From contig NZ_JBAJNS010000001.1 in assembly GCF_037911585.1 (NCBI RefSeq), positions 5,801,001-5,865,000 on the forward strand: DNA of 64,000 bases. The letters run 5' to 3'. Origin of the DNA: Streptomyces sp. GSL17-111. Its GTDB lineage: Bacteria; Actinomycetota; Actinomycetes; Streptomycetales; Streptomycetaceae. The translations under genes and the position numbers were made by a program. The notes beneath the pieces are model-generated. The model searched no databases and was not told the origin of the DNA. It was given only the letters and a program-made list of their open reading frames with translations. Shown one piece after another: positions 36,201 to 48,200 of this stretch. Numbering within the stretch: position 1 is the first letter of the stretch; every line of letters starts with the position of its first letter.

Positions 36201-39200
36201 GCCGGCCGGGCGGCCCTCGACCACCGTGCCGTCGTGCTCGGTTCCGGCCGGGACGACCTGCTAGCGGGCCTCACCGACCTCGCGGAGGACCGCACGAGCG
36301 CTGCCGTCGTCCGCGGCACGAACGTCTCAGGCCGGACCGCCTTCCTGTTCTCGGGTCAGGGTGCGCAGCGGGTCGGGATGGGGCGTGGGCTGTATGAGGC
36401 GTTCCCGGTGTTCGCCGAGGCGTTCGATGCGGTGTGTGCGCGGGTGGATCTCGACCGGCCGTTGCGGGAGGTGGTGTTCGGCACCGACGACGACATCCTG
36501 GGCCGGACCGAGTACACGCAGCCCGCGCTGTTCGCTCTGGAAGTGGCGCTGTTCCGGTTGGTGGAGTCGTGGGGTGTGGTGCCGGATGTGCTGGTGGGTC
36601 ATTCGATAGGCGAGTTGGCGGCCGCGCATGTGGCGGGTGTGCTGTCGCTGGATGACGCGTGTGCGCTGGTGTCGGCGCGTGGCCGGTTGATGGAGGCGCT
36701 GCCGCAGGGCGGTGCGATGCTGGCCGTGGAGGCGGCCGAGGACGGTCTGGACCTGCCCGAGGGTGTGTGTCTGGCGGCGGTGAACGGGCCGGCGTCGGTG
36801 ACGGTCTCCGGTGACGCGGACGCGGTCGACGCCCTGGAGGAGCGGCTGCGCGCCCAGAACGTGCGGGTGAAGCGGCTGGCGGTCTCGCACGCCTTCCACT
36901 CGCATCTGATGGAGCCGATGCTGGCGGAGTTCGCGGCCGTCGCGGAGTCGCTGACCTACCACCCCCCGACGATCCCCCTCGTGGCCACGGCTCCGGGCGA
37001 CATGGCCACGCCCGCCTACTGGGTGGGTCAGATCCGCGAGCCCGTCCGCTTCGCCGACGCCGTACGTCAGGCTCACGAATCCGGCGCCGGGGTCTTCCTG
37101 GAGCTGGGCCCGGACGGCACCCTCACCGGCGCCGCCCGGCGCTGCCTCGACGGGCGTCCCGTCACGGCCGTGCCCGCACAGCGCGCCGAGAACCCCGAGC
37201 CCGAGTCGCTGCTGCGCGCCGTGGCGACGCTGCACGTCCACGGCGTGGCCGTGGACCTGTCCGCCCTCCTACCGGCGGGTCCCGTACGGTCCGACGGTCT
37301 GCCCACCTACGCGTTCCAGCGGCGCCGCTACTGGATCGACCCCGCCCCGCGGACCGCGGCCGGGGCCGACGCCGTGGAGAGCAGGTTCTGGGAGGCCATC
37401 GAGCGGCAGGACGCAGCCGAGGTCGCCCGGACCCTCGGCCTCGACACCGACACGCTCGACGCCGTCCTCCCCGCGCTGTCCGCCTGGCGCGGCGGTCGGC
37501 GCGAGCGCGCCGTGCTCGACTCGTGGCGCTACCGAGCCGTCTGGCAGCCGCTGCCCGAGCGGCCCGCCCTGACCACCGGTACCTGGCTCGTGCTCACCGC
37601 CGACGGCTCGGTCCCCGACGATCTCGCCGAGGCCTTCTCCGGCAGCGTCGTCGGAGCCCCGTTCGACGCCGCACTCGACTCCTTCGCCGATGTCGCGGGA
37701 GTGGTCTGTCTGCCGTCCGGACCGGACGATCTGCTGCCGCTCCTCCGCGTCGACCCTCCCGCACCGCTGTGGGTGCTGACGCGCGGCAGCGTCGCCGTGG
37801 GCCGGGCCGACCGGCTCACCGAGCCCTCGGGCGCCCTGCTGTGGGGCATGGGCCGCGTCGCCGCACTCGAACTACCCAGCAAATGGGCCGGGTTGATCGA
37901 CCTGCCCGCCACGCTCGACCGCCGTGCCGCGGCCCGGCTCCTCGCCGTCCTCACCCACGCCGACGGCGAGGACCAGGTGGCGGTACGGGAATCCGGTGTA
38001 CTGGCCCGACGGCTGCGCCGGGCCCCGCTGACCGGCCCCGCAGCCGCCTCGGCGCCCGCCTCCGGTGCCGCTTCCGGCTCCGCGGACGGCTCCACCGAGC
38101 CCTGGCGGCCCTCGGGGACCGTGCTGGTGACCGGCGGCACCGGCGGTCTCGGCGCCCGCGTGGCCCACTGGCTGGCGGAGCGCGGCGCGCGTGATCTCGT
38201 CCTGACGAGCCGTCGCGGGCCCGACGCGCCGGGCGCGGCCGACCTGATCGCCGCGCTCGCGGAACGTGGCGTACGGGCCGAGGCCGTCGCGTGCGACGTC
38301 GCCGACCGTGACGCCCTGGCCGCAGTGCTGGCCGCGCGCCCCGTCACGGCCGTGATCCACACCGCGGGCGTGAACGGCACGCAGCCGCTGGCGGCGGTCA
38401 CCGGCGAGGAGTTCGCCGAGGTCCTGCGCGCCAAGGTGGACGGCGCGTCCCACCTGCACGAACTGCTCGCCGGCACCGACCTGGACGCGTTCGTGCTGTT
38501 CTCGTCGATCGCCGGCGTGTGGGGGAGCGGCGGTCAGCCCGCGTACGCGGCGGCCAACGCCTACCTGGACGCCCTGGCCGAGCACCGCCGCGGGCTGGGG
38601 CTGCCTGCCACCTCGGTGGCCTGGGGGCCCTGGGCCGAGTCCGGCATGCTCGTGGACGCCGAGGCCGAGGAGGCCCTGCGCCGCCGCGGTCTGAACGCCC
38701 TCGACCCCGCCCGCGCGCTCGCCGCGCTCGGGGACGCCCTCGACACGGGCGACACCTGCGTCACCGTCGCGGATGTCGACTGGAGCCGCTTCGGCGCCGC
38801 CTTCACCAGCGGGCGCCCCAGCCCGCTGCTGGAGGAGTTCGTCGACGCCGCCGACATGGAGGCCTCCGGTGGCGTCGCGACCGAGTTCGCCGCCGGGCTG
38901 CGGTCCATGCCCCCCGCCGAGCGGATCCGGCAGCTGACCGACCTGGTCCGCACCGAGGCCGCCGCCGCGCTCGCTTACCGCTCGGCCGAGGACATCGCCG
39001 CGCAGCGGGCCTTCGCCGATCTGGGCTTCGACTCGCTGACCTCCGTCGAACTCCGCGACCGCCTCAGCGCGACCACCGGGCTGCGACTGCCCGCGGGCAT
39101 CGCCTTCGACCACCCCACGGCCGCCGCGCTCGCCGCCCGCCTCGCCGAACTGCTCGGCGAGGCCGCCGACCCGGCCCGGACCCCGGCCGGGGCCGGCGGC

Positions 39201-42200
39201 GCGGCCGTCACGGACGACCCGGTGGTCATCGTGGCGATGGCCTGCCGTTTCCCCGGCGGTGTCACCGACCCCGAGACCCTGTGGCACCTGGTCACTGAGG
39301 GACGCGACGCGGTCCGGCCCTTCCCCACGGATCGCGGCTGGGACCTGGAAGCACTCGCCGCCGGCGACAGCCCCGGCACCTCGTACGTCGACGAGGGGGC
39401 GTTCCTCGACGACGTGGGCCGTTTCGACGCCGCCCTGTTCGGCATCTCGCCCCGCGAGGCACTGGCCATGGACCCGCAGCAGCGGCTCCTACTGGAGACG
39501 TCCTGGGAGACCCTGGAGCGCGCCGGCATCGACCCGCACGCGCTGCGCGGCAGCCGCACCGGCGTCTTCGCCGGCACCAACGGCCAGGACTACGCCCGGC
39601 TCACCCTCGCCGACTCCGGCGGCGGACTGGAGGGCCACGTCGCCACCGGCGGATCCGCCAGCATCCTGTCCGGCCGTGTCGCCTACGCCTTCGGTCTCGA
39701 GGGACCTGCGGTGACCGTCGACACCGCCTGCTCGTCATCCCTGGTCGCCCTGCATCTGGCGGCGCAGGCGCTACGCAACGGCGAGTGCGACCTCGCGCTG
39801 GCCGGCGGCGTGACCGTCATGGCCACGCCCGGTGCCTTCGTCGAGTTCAGCCGCCAGCAGGGGCTGGCCGCCGACGGCCGCTGCAAGCCCTTCTCCGACG
39901 CGGCCGACGGGACCGGCTGGGGCGAGGGCATCGGTCTGCTGCTGGTGGAGCGGCTGTCCGATGCCCGTCGCCACGGCCACCCGGTGCTCGCCGTGGTCGC
40001 CGGATCCGCGACCAACTCCGACGGCGCCTCCAACGGCCTCACCGCCCCGAACGGCCCGTCGCAGCAGCGGGTCGTCCGCGCCGCGCTGGCCTCCGCGGGC
40101 CTGGAACCGGCGGACGTGGACGCCGTTGAGGCGCACGGCACAGGCACCCGGCTCGGCGACCCGATCGAGGCTGAGGCGCTGCTGGCCACCTACGGTCAGG
40201 GCCGCGGCACCGGCCTGCCCCTCTACCTGGGGTCGGTCAAGTCCAACATCGGTCACACCCAGGCCGCTTCGGGCGTCGCCGGTGTCATCAAGATGGTTCA
40301 GGCGATGCGCCACGAGATGCTCCCCGCCTCTCTGCACGCCGACCGGCCCGCGTCGAGCGTCGACTGGTCGGCCGGAGCGGTGGAACTCCTCGACCGCGCC
40401 CGGCCGTGGACCCGGTCGGACCGGCCCCGCCGGGCGGGCGTCTCGTCGTTCGGCATCAGCGGTACCAACGCCCACGTCGTCCTGGCGGAGCCGCCCGCCC
40501 CGCAGGGGGCACCGGAGTCGGCAGTGGCCCCCGTGCCCCCGCGGCCGCAGCGGGAACCGGCCGTCGTGCCGTGGCCGTTGTCCGGGCACAGCGCCGACGC
40601 GCTGGCCGCACAGGCCGGTCGGCTGCTCGGCGCGACGGCCGCCCGACCGGAGGACATCGGCCACACCCTGGCCACCGGCCGGGCCGCGCTTACCCACCGC
40701 GCCGTCGTGCTGGCCCGCGGTCCGGAGCAGGCGGCGCAGGCACTGTCCGCCCTGGTCGAGGGACGCCCCGACCCGGCGCTCGTCACCGGCACGGCCCGTG
40801 AGGGTCGGACGGTGTTCCTGTTCTCGGGTCAGGGTGCGCAGCGGGTCGGGATGGGGCGTGGGTTGTACGAGGCGTTCCCGGTGTTCGCCGAGGCGTTCGA
40901 TGCGGTGTGTGCGCGGGTGGATCTCGATCGGCCGTTGCGGGAGGTGGTGTTCGGCACCGACGACGACATCCTGGGCCGGACCGAGTACACGCAGCCCGCG
41001 CTGTTCGCTCTGGAAGTGGCTCTGTTCCGGTTGGTGGAGTCGTGGGGTGTGGTGCCGGATGTGCTGGTGGGTCATTCGGTGGGTGAGGTGGCGGCTGCGC
41101 ATGTGGCGGGTGTGTTGTCGTTGGATGACGCGTGTGCGCTGGTGTCGGCGCGTGGCCGGTTGATGGAGGCGCTGCCGGCGGGCGGTGCGATGCTGGCGGT
41201 GGAGGCGGCCGAGGACGATCTGGACCTGCCGGAGGGTGTGTGTCTGGCGGCGGTGAACGGGCCTATGTCGGTGACGGTTTCCGGTGACGCGGACGCGATC
41301 GGGGTGCTGGAGGAGCGGCTGCGCGCCCAGAACGTGCGGGTGAAGCGGCTGGCGGTCTCGCACGCCTTCCACTCGCACCTGATGGAGCCGATGCTGGCCG
41401 AGTTCGCGGCCGTCGCGGAGTCGCTGACCTACCACGCCCCGACGATCCCCGTGGTGGCCACGGCTCCGGGCGATATGGCCACGCCCGCCTACTGGGTGGG
41501 CCAGATCCGCGAGCCCGTCCGCTTCGCCGACGCCGTCGCGCCGCTGGCCGATGTGCGGGTGTTCCTGGAACTGGGTCCGGACGGGGTGCTGTCCGCGCTC
41601 GTGCCGCACCTGCACGACGCAGCGCCCGCCCTGCCCCTCCTGCGTCGCGACCGCGAGGACACCGAGTCCGTGCTCACCGCCCTCGCCGGTGCGCACACCA
41701 CGGGTGTCACCCCCGACTGGGCCGCCGTCTACGCACCGTGGACCCCCCGCCGCATCGACCTGCCCACCTACGCCTTCCAGGGCGAGGACTACTGGGTGCG
41801 TCCCGGGCACGGGGCCGGAGACCTCGGCGCGGCCGGGATGCGCGCCGGTGGGCACCCCCTGCTGAGGGCCGAGATGTCTCCGGCCGTCGACGGCGGGCTG
41901 CTGCTCTCCGGCCGCCTCTCCACCGCCGCCCAGCCTTGGCTGGCCGACCACGTCGTGCACGGGGGCATCGTGCTGCCCGGCACCGCCTTCGTCGAACTGG
42001 CCCTGCACGCGGGCGCGTCCGCCGGCTTCGTCCGGCTGGACGAACTCACCCTGCACACGCCGCTCGTCCTGCCCGGCCGCGGCGGTGTGCAGGTGCAGGT
42101 GCGGGTTGCGACCGACGGTGCGCTCGACGTCCACGCACGGCCCGAGGCCGACGAGGACGGCCCATGGACCTGCCACGCGAGCGGTCTGCTCACCGCGCAG

Positions 42201-45200
42201 GAGGTCCCGCTCCCGGACGACGACGCCTCGCCGCCCGCCGGCGCCGAGGAACTCGTCCTCGACGCCCACTACTCCGCCCTGGCCGACGCCGGCCTGTCCT
42301 ACGGCCCCGCCTTCCGGGGCCTGCGGGCCGCCTGGCGGTCCGGCGACACGCTGTACGCCGAGGTCGCGCTGGACGGGAAGGGAGCCGCGGACGGCTACGG
42401 CCTCCATCCGGCACTCCTCGACGCCGCGCTCCAGGCGCTTGCCGCCGGTGCGCTCGGCGCCGACGGGGCGGCCCGGGTGCCGTTCGCGTTCAGCGGCGTC
42501 TCGCTGTACGCCACGGGCGCCGCCGTGCTGCGGGTCCGCCTCACCCCGGTGAGCGAGGACACGGTGTCGGTCGCCGCCTTTGACGAGTCGGGCATGCCGG
42601 TGCTGACGGCCGACGCACTGATCCTCCGCACCCTCGCCAGTGGGGCCGCGCCGACCGCCGATCCGCTGTACGAGGTGGCGTGGACGCCGCTGGGTGCGGT
42701 GGACGCGGAGGCCGGGGACGCGGGACCCGTGTGCCTGGTGGTGGACGACCCGGCGGATCCGGACGTGGCGGACGCCGCCGGAGTGCTGGTGTGGCGCGCC
42801 CCGGCCGACGCGGTGCAGGTGCTGGCGGGTCTCCAGACCCGGCTGGCCGGCGCGCCGCAGGACGGCAATCCGCTCGTGGTCCTGACCCGTGGTGCCGTCG
42901 CCGCCGGCGCCGAGATCACCGACCCGCAGCGGGCGGCGGCGTGGGGGCTGGTCCGCTCGGTTCAGTCCGAACACCCCGACCGGCTGGTGCTGCTGGACGC
43001 GGACACCGAGGACGGTCTCGCGTCCGCCGTCGCGCGGCTTCTCGACTCGGGCGAGCCGCAGGCGGCGCTGCGGGCCGGCCGACTGCTGGTACCCCGGCTC
43101 ACCCGGTTCCGCCCCGCGGGCGAACCCGCCGACGAGCCGAGGGCCGCTGTCCTCGACCCCGAGGGCACCGTCCTCGTCACCGGCGGCACCGGCGTGCTCG
43201 GCTCGCTGCTCGCCCGGCACCTGGTGGAGCGCCACGGCGCCCGCCACCTGTTGCTGGCCGGCAGGCGCGGCGCCGAGGCCCCCGGCGCCGCCGAACTCGC
43301 CGCCGAAATGGCGGACCTGGGTGCCTCGGTGCGGTTCGCGGCCTGCGACATCACGGACCGGGACGCGCTCACGGCCCTGGTGGCCGACGTGCCGGCCGAG
43401 CATCCGCTCACCGGTGTCGTGCACGCGGCGGGTGTGGCCGACGACGCGATGGCCGACAACCTGACGCCCGAGCGCCTGCGCGCCGTCCTCGCACCCAAGG
43501 CGGACGCGGCGGTGGTGCTCGACGAGGCGACCCGGGACCTGGACCTGTCGTTCTTCGTCCTCTACTCCTCGGTGGCCGCCACCCTCGGCACCCCGGGCCA
43601 GGCCAACTACGCGGCGGCCAACGCCGTACTCGACGCCGTGGCGCAGCACCGGGCCGCGCTCGGCCTACCGGCCGTCTCTGTGGCCTGGGGTCTGTGGGCC
43701 CGTTCGAGCGGTATCAGCGGCCACCTCGACGCGACCGCCCTCGCCCGCGCGAGCCGACTCGGCGCGCCGCTGACCGACGCACAGGGGTGCGCCCTCTTCG
43801 ACGCGGCCCTCGCCGCCGCCCGCCCGCACCTGGTGGCCGCGGTCGTGGACCGGGCCCGGCTGCGTGCGGCCGCCGAGGTCCCCGCGATCCTGCGCGGCCT
43901 CGCGGGCGTCACCCGCGCCGTGGCCGGCCGGTCTGGCGGCGGACGAGGCCGGGAAGGCCTCGCGGCCACCCTCGCCACCGCCGCCGACCCGGCACGCCGG
44001 CTCCTGGAACTGGTCCGTGCCGAGAGCGCCGCCGTGCTCGGTTTCGCATCCGGCGACGAGGTGACGGCGGACCGCGCCTTCCGCGAGCTGGGCTTCGACT
44101 CGCTCACCTCCGTCGAACTGCGCAACCGCCTCAACACGGTCACCGGCCTCCGACTGCCCGCCACCCTCGTCTTCGACTACGCCAACCCGGCCGCGCTCTC
44201 CGAGCACCTGCTGGCCGAACTGGGCGGCGCCCGGGACAAGGCCGTGAAGCCGCGACCGACGGCCGCCCGCAGCGACGAGCCGATCGCCATCATCGGCATG
44301 GCCTGCCGCTACCCCGGTGGCATCGCGTCCCCCGAGGACCTGTGGCGGCTCGTCATGGCCGGCGACAGCGTCTCGATGCCCTTCCCCGAGGACCGGGGAT
44401 GGGACCTCGACGCGCTCTACGACCCCGACCCGAACCGCCGCGGCAGTTCCGATGTCCGTCTCGGCGGCTTCCTCGACGGCGCGGGCGACTTCGACGCCGA
44501 CCTGTTCGGCATCTCGCCGCGCGAGGCGCTCGCCATGGACCCGCAGCAGCGGCTGCTCCTGGAGACCTCCTGGGAGGCGTTCGAGCGGGCCGGCATGAAC
44601 CCCGCCGGACTGCGCGGCACCCCGGCGGGTGTCTTCGTCGGGGCCACCAACGTCGGCTACGCCAGCGGTGCGAACCTCCCCGAGGAGATCGACGGGCACC
44701 TACTCACCGGCATGTCCGGCAGCGTCGTCTGCGGCCGGATCGCCTACACCTTCGGGCTCGAGGGCCCCGCCGTCACGGTGGACACCGCCTGCTCGGCCTC
44801 GCTGGTCGCCCTGCACCTGGCGGTGCAGTCGCTGCGCAACGGCGAATGCGACCTCGCCCTGGCGGGTGGCGCGACCGTGCTCGGCGCCCCGGACGTGTTC
44901 ACGGAGCTCAGCAAGCAGAAGGGGCTCGCGCCCGACGGCCGCTGCAAGTCCTTCTCGGCCGACGCCGACGGCACCGGCTGGTCCGAGGGCGTCGGCATGA
45001 TCATCGTCGAGCGCCTCTCCGACGCGCGCCGCAACGGGCGCCGCATCCTCGCGGTGGTCCGGGGCTCGGCCGTCAACCAGGACGGCGCCTCCAACGGTCT
45101 CACCGCGCCCAGCGGCCCCGCTCAGCAGCGGGTCATCCGGGCCGCGCTGGACGCGGCGGGTCTCGGCCCCGCAGGCGTCGACGCGGTCGAGGCTCACGGC

Positions 45201-48200
45201 ACCGGCACCCGGCTCGGCGACCCGATCGAGGCACAGGCGCTGCTGGCGACGTACGGGCAGGAGCGCGAGGACGACCAGCCGCTCTGGCTCGGCTCGCTGA
45301 AGTCGAACATCGGCCACACCCAGTGTGCCGCGGGCGTCGGCGGCGTCATCAAGATGGTGGAGGCGATGCGCAACGGCGTCCTGCCGCGCACTGTCAACGT
45401 CTCCGAGCCGACCGGCCAGGTGGACTGGTCCGCCGGCGCCGTCGAACTGCTCACCGAGGCGCGGCCGTGGCAGCGCGGGGACCGGCCGCGCCGGTCCGCG
45501 GTCTCCTCGTTCGGGATCGGCGGGACCAACGCGCACGTCATCCTCGAAGAGCCGCCCGCCCCCCGCGCGCTGCCGGCCGCCCGGCAGCCGGACACCGGCA
45601 CGCGGGCCCGCCACGTCGCCTGGCCGGTCTCCGCCGGCACCGCCGACGGCCTGCGCGCCCAGGCCGCCCGCCTGCGGGCCTTCGCGGCCGGACGTCCGGG
45701 CCCGGACCCGGCGCAGATCGCCCGGACCCTGGTCACGGGGCGGGCCGCGCTGGACCACCGGGCGGTCGTCGTCGGCCGCCATGACGACCTCGACGGACTG
45801 CTCGCCGGTCTCGACGCGCTCGCGTCCGGAACCGCGGCGCCGGACGTCGTCCTCGGCACGGCGGCGCAAGGACGCACGGCCTTCGTCTTCACCGGCCAGG
45901 GCTCCCAGTACGCCGGTATGGGACGCGAACTCCACGCGACCCAAACGGCGTTCGCCCAGACGTTCGACACGGTGGCGGCCCGGATCGACCTCGGGACGCC
46001 CCTGTCCGAGATCCTGTTCGGCGACGGGGACCTGATGGAGCGGGCCGGCTACGCTCACGCCGGGACGTTCGCCCTCCAGGTGTCCCTCGCCCGGCTGCTG
46101 GAGTCGTGGGGCGTCACCCCGGACGTCGTGCTCGGCCACTCCACCGGGGAGCTGGCCGCCGCGCACATCGCCGGCATCCTCTCCCTCGACGACGCCTGCA
46201 CCCTGGTGGAGGCACGCGCCCGGTTGCTGCTCGGCCTGCGCGAGGACGGGAAGATGCTCGCCCTGGAGGGGCGCGAGGAGGACATCCTGCCGCTGCCCGA
46301 CGGCGCGTCCCTCGCCGCCGTCAACGGGCCCGAGGCGCTGGTCGTCTCCGGCGACGCCGAGGTGCTCGACGAGCTCGGGGCCCGCTGGCGGGCCGACGGA
46401 CGTCGGGTGAAGGAGATCTCCGTCTCTCTCGCAGCCCACTCCCACCACGTGGACCCGGCCCTCGCCGAACTCGCCGCCGTCGCGGCCGGCCTCACCCACC
46501 ACGAGCCCTCCGTCCCCATGTCGGCCACCGGCCCCGGACGGCTCGACTCACCGGAATACTGGGTCGAGCAGATGCGGCGGACCGTCCGCTTCGCCGACGC
46601 CGTCCGCCGGCTGAGCGGGGTGCGGAGGTTCGTCGAGATCGGCCCGAAGGGGGGCCTTGCGGCCATCGCCCTCCAGTTGGTCGACGACACGGTCGCCGTG
46701 CCGACGCTGCGGCCCGGCGTCCCCGAGACCGAGGCACTGCTGCACACCCTGGCCGGCCTGCACGTGTCCGGCGCGCGCGTGGAATGGCCGCTGGACGCGG
46801 TCGAGGGCGCCGATCTGCCCACGTACGCCTTCGAACACCGCAGGTACTGGGCGCTGTCCGAATCCGGTCCCGCGGACGTGGAGGGCGCCGGCCTGGCCGG
46901 CGTCGACCACCCGCTGCTGGGCGCCGCGGTGGCGTCGGTGACCGACGACGGGCTGGTGCTCACCGGTCGGCTGTCCACCTCGGCGCACCCCTGGCTCGCG
47001 GACCACCGCTTCCGCGGCACGGTCCTCGTCCCGGGTACCGCGCTGCTCGAACTTGCGCTGCAGGCGGCCCGCATGACCGGCGGCCGGCTCGTCGAGGAAC
47101 TGACCCTGCACGCGCCGCTGGTCCTACCGGAGCGGACGGCCGTACGGTTCCAGGTCGTGGTCGGCGCCGAGGGCGGCGCGGCCGGCGGCGGACGCGAGGT
47201 GGCGGTCTACGCCCGACCCGAGACCGGCTTCGACGGACCCTGGGTCCGCCACGCCGCCGGTGTGCTCGCGGCGGACCTGCCGACGGAGCCGGCGCCGGAG
47301 GCGGTATGGCCTCCCGCCGGCGCCGAACCCGTGGACCTGGCGGGGCACTACACGCTGCTGGACGCGGCGGGCCTGGAGTACGGGCCGGCCTTCCGGGGCC
47401 TGCGGGCCGCCTGGAGGTCCGGGGACGTGCTGCACGCCGAGGTCGCGCTGCCGGAGGCGCAGCGCGGGGACGCCTACGCCGCGCACCCCGCGCTGCTGGA
47501 CGCCGCGCTGCACGCGCTGGCGCTCGCGGGCCCCGGGGAGGCCGCCCCGCCGGCACCGCGCCTGCCGTTCTCGTGGTCGGGCGTCGCGCTGCACGCGGTC
47601 GGCGCGCGGACCCTGCGGGTACGCGTCACGCCCGCGGGACCGGAAGCCGTGACACTGGACGCCTTCGACGACGCGGGCCTGCCCGTGCTGTCGGTCGCGT
47701 CCCTGACGCTGCGTGAGGCGACCGGCGGCACGGCCCCGGATCCGGCTGCCGACTCCCTGTTCGAAGTGGTGTGGACCGAGCTGGACGGGACGGCCGCGAC
47801 CTCTGCCGGCGCGGCGGAGACGTTCGTGACCGTGGACGGCCCGGACTCCCTCTCCGAGGTGCCGCCGATGGCCCTGTGGGAGGCGCCCGCCGGCCCGGCG
47901 GAGGTCCTCGCGGGCGTCCGGGCCTGGCTCGCCGACGAACGCACGGCCGACGCGCGGCTGGTGGTCCGTACCCGGGGCGCGGTCGCCGCCGTACCCGGCG
48001 ACGACATCGCCGATCCGCTCGCCGCCGCCGCGTGGGGTCTGGTACGCACGGCGCAGACCGAGCACCCCGGGCGCTTCGTGCTGCTCGACACCGACGGCCC
48101 GGACACCGCCGACGACGAGGTCGCCGCCGTCCTCGGCCTGCTGGCCGGGGCGGACGAACCGCAGGCGGCCGTACGCGGGGGCCGGGTGCTGGTGCCCCGG

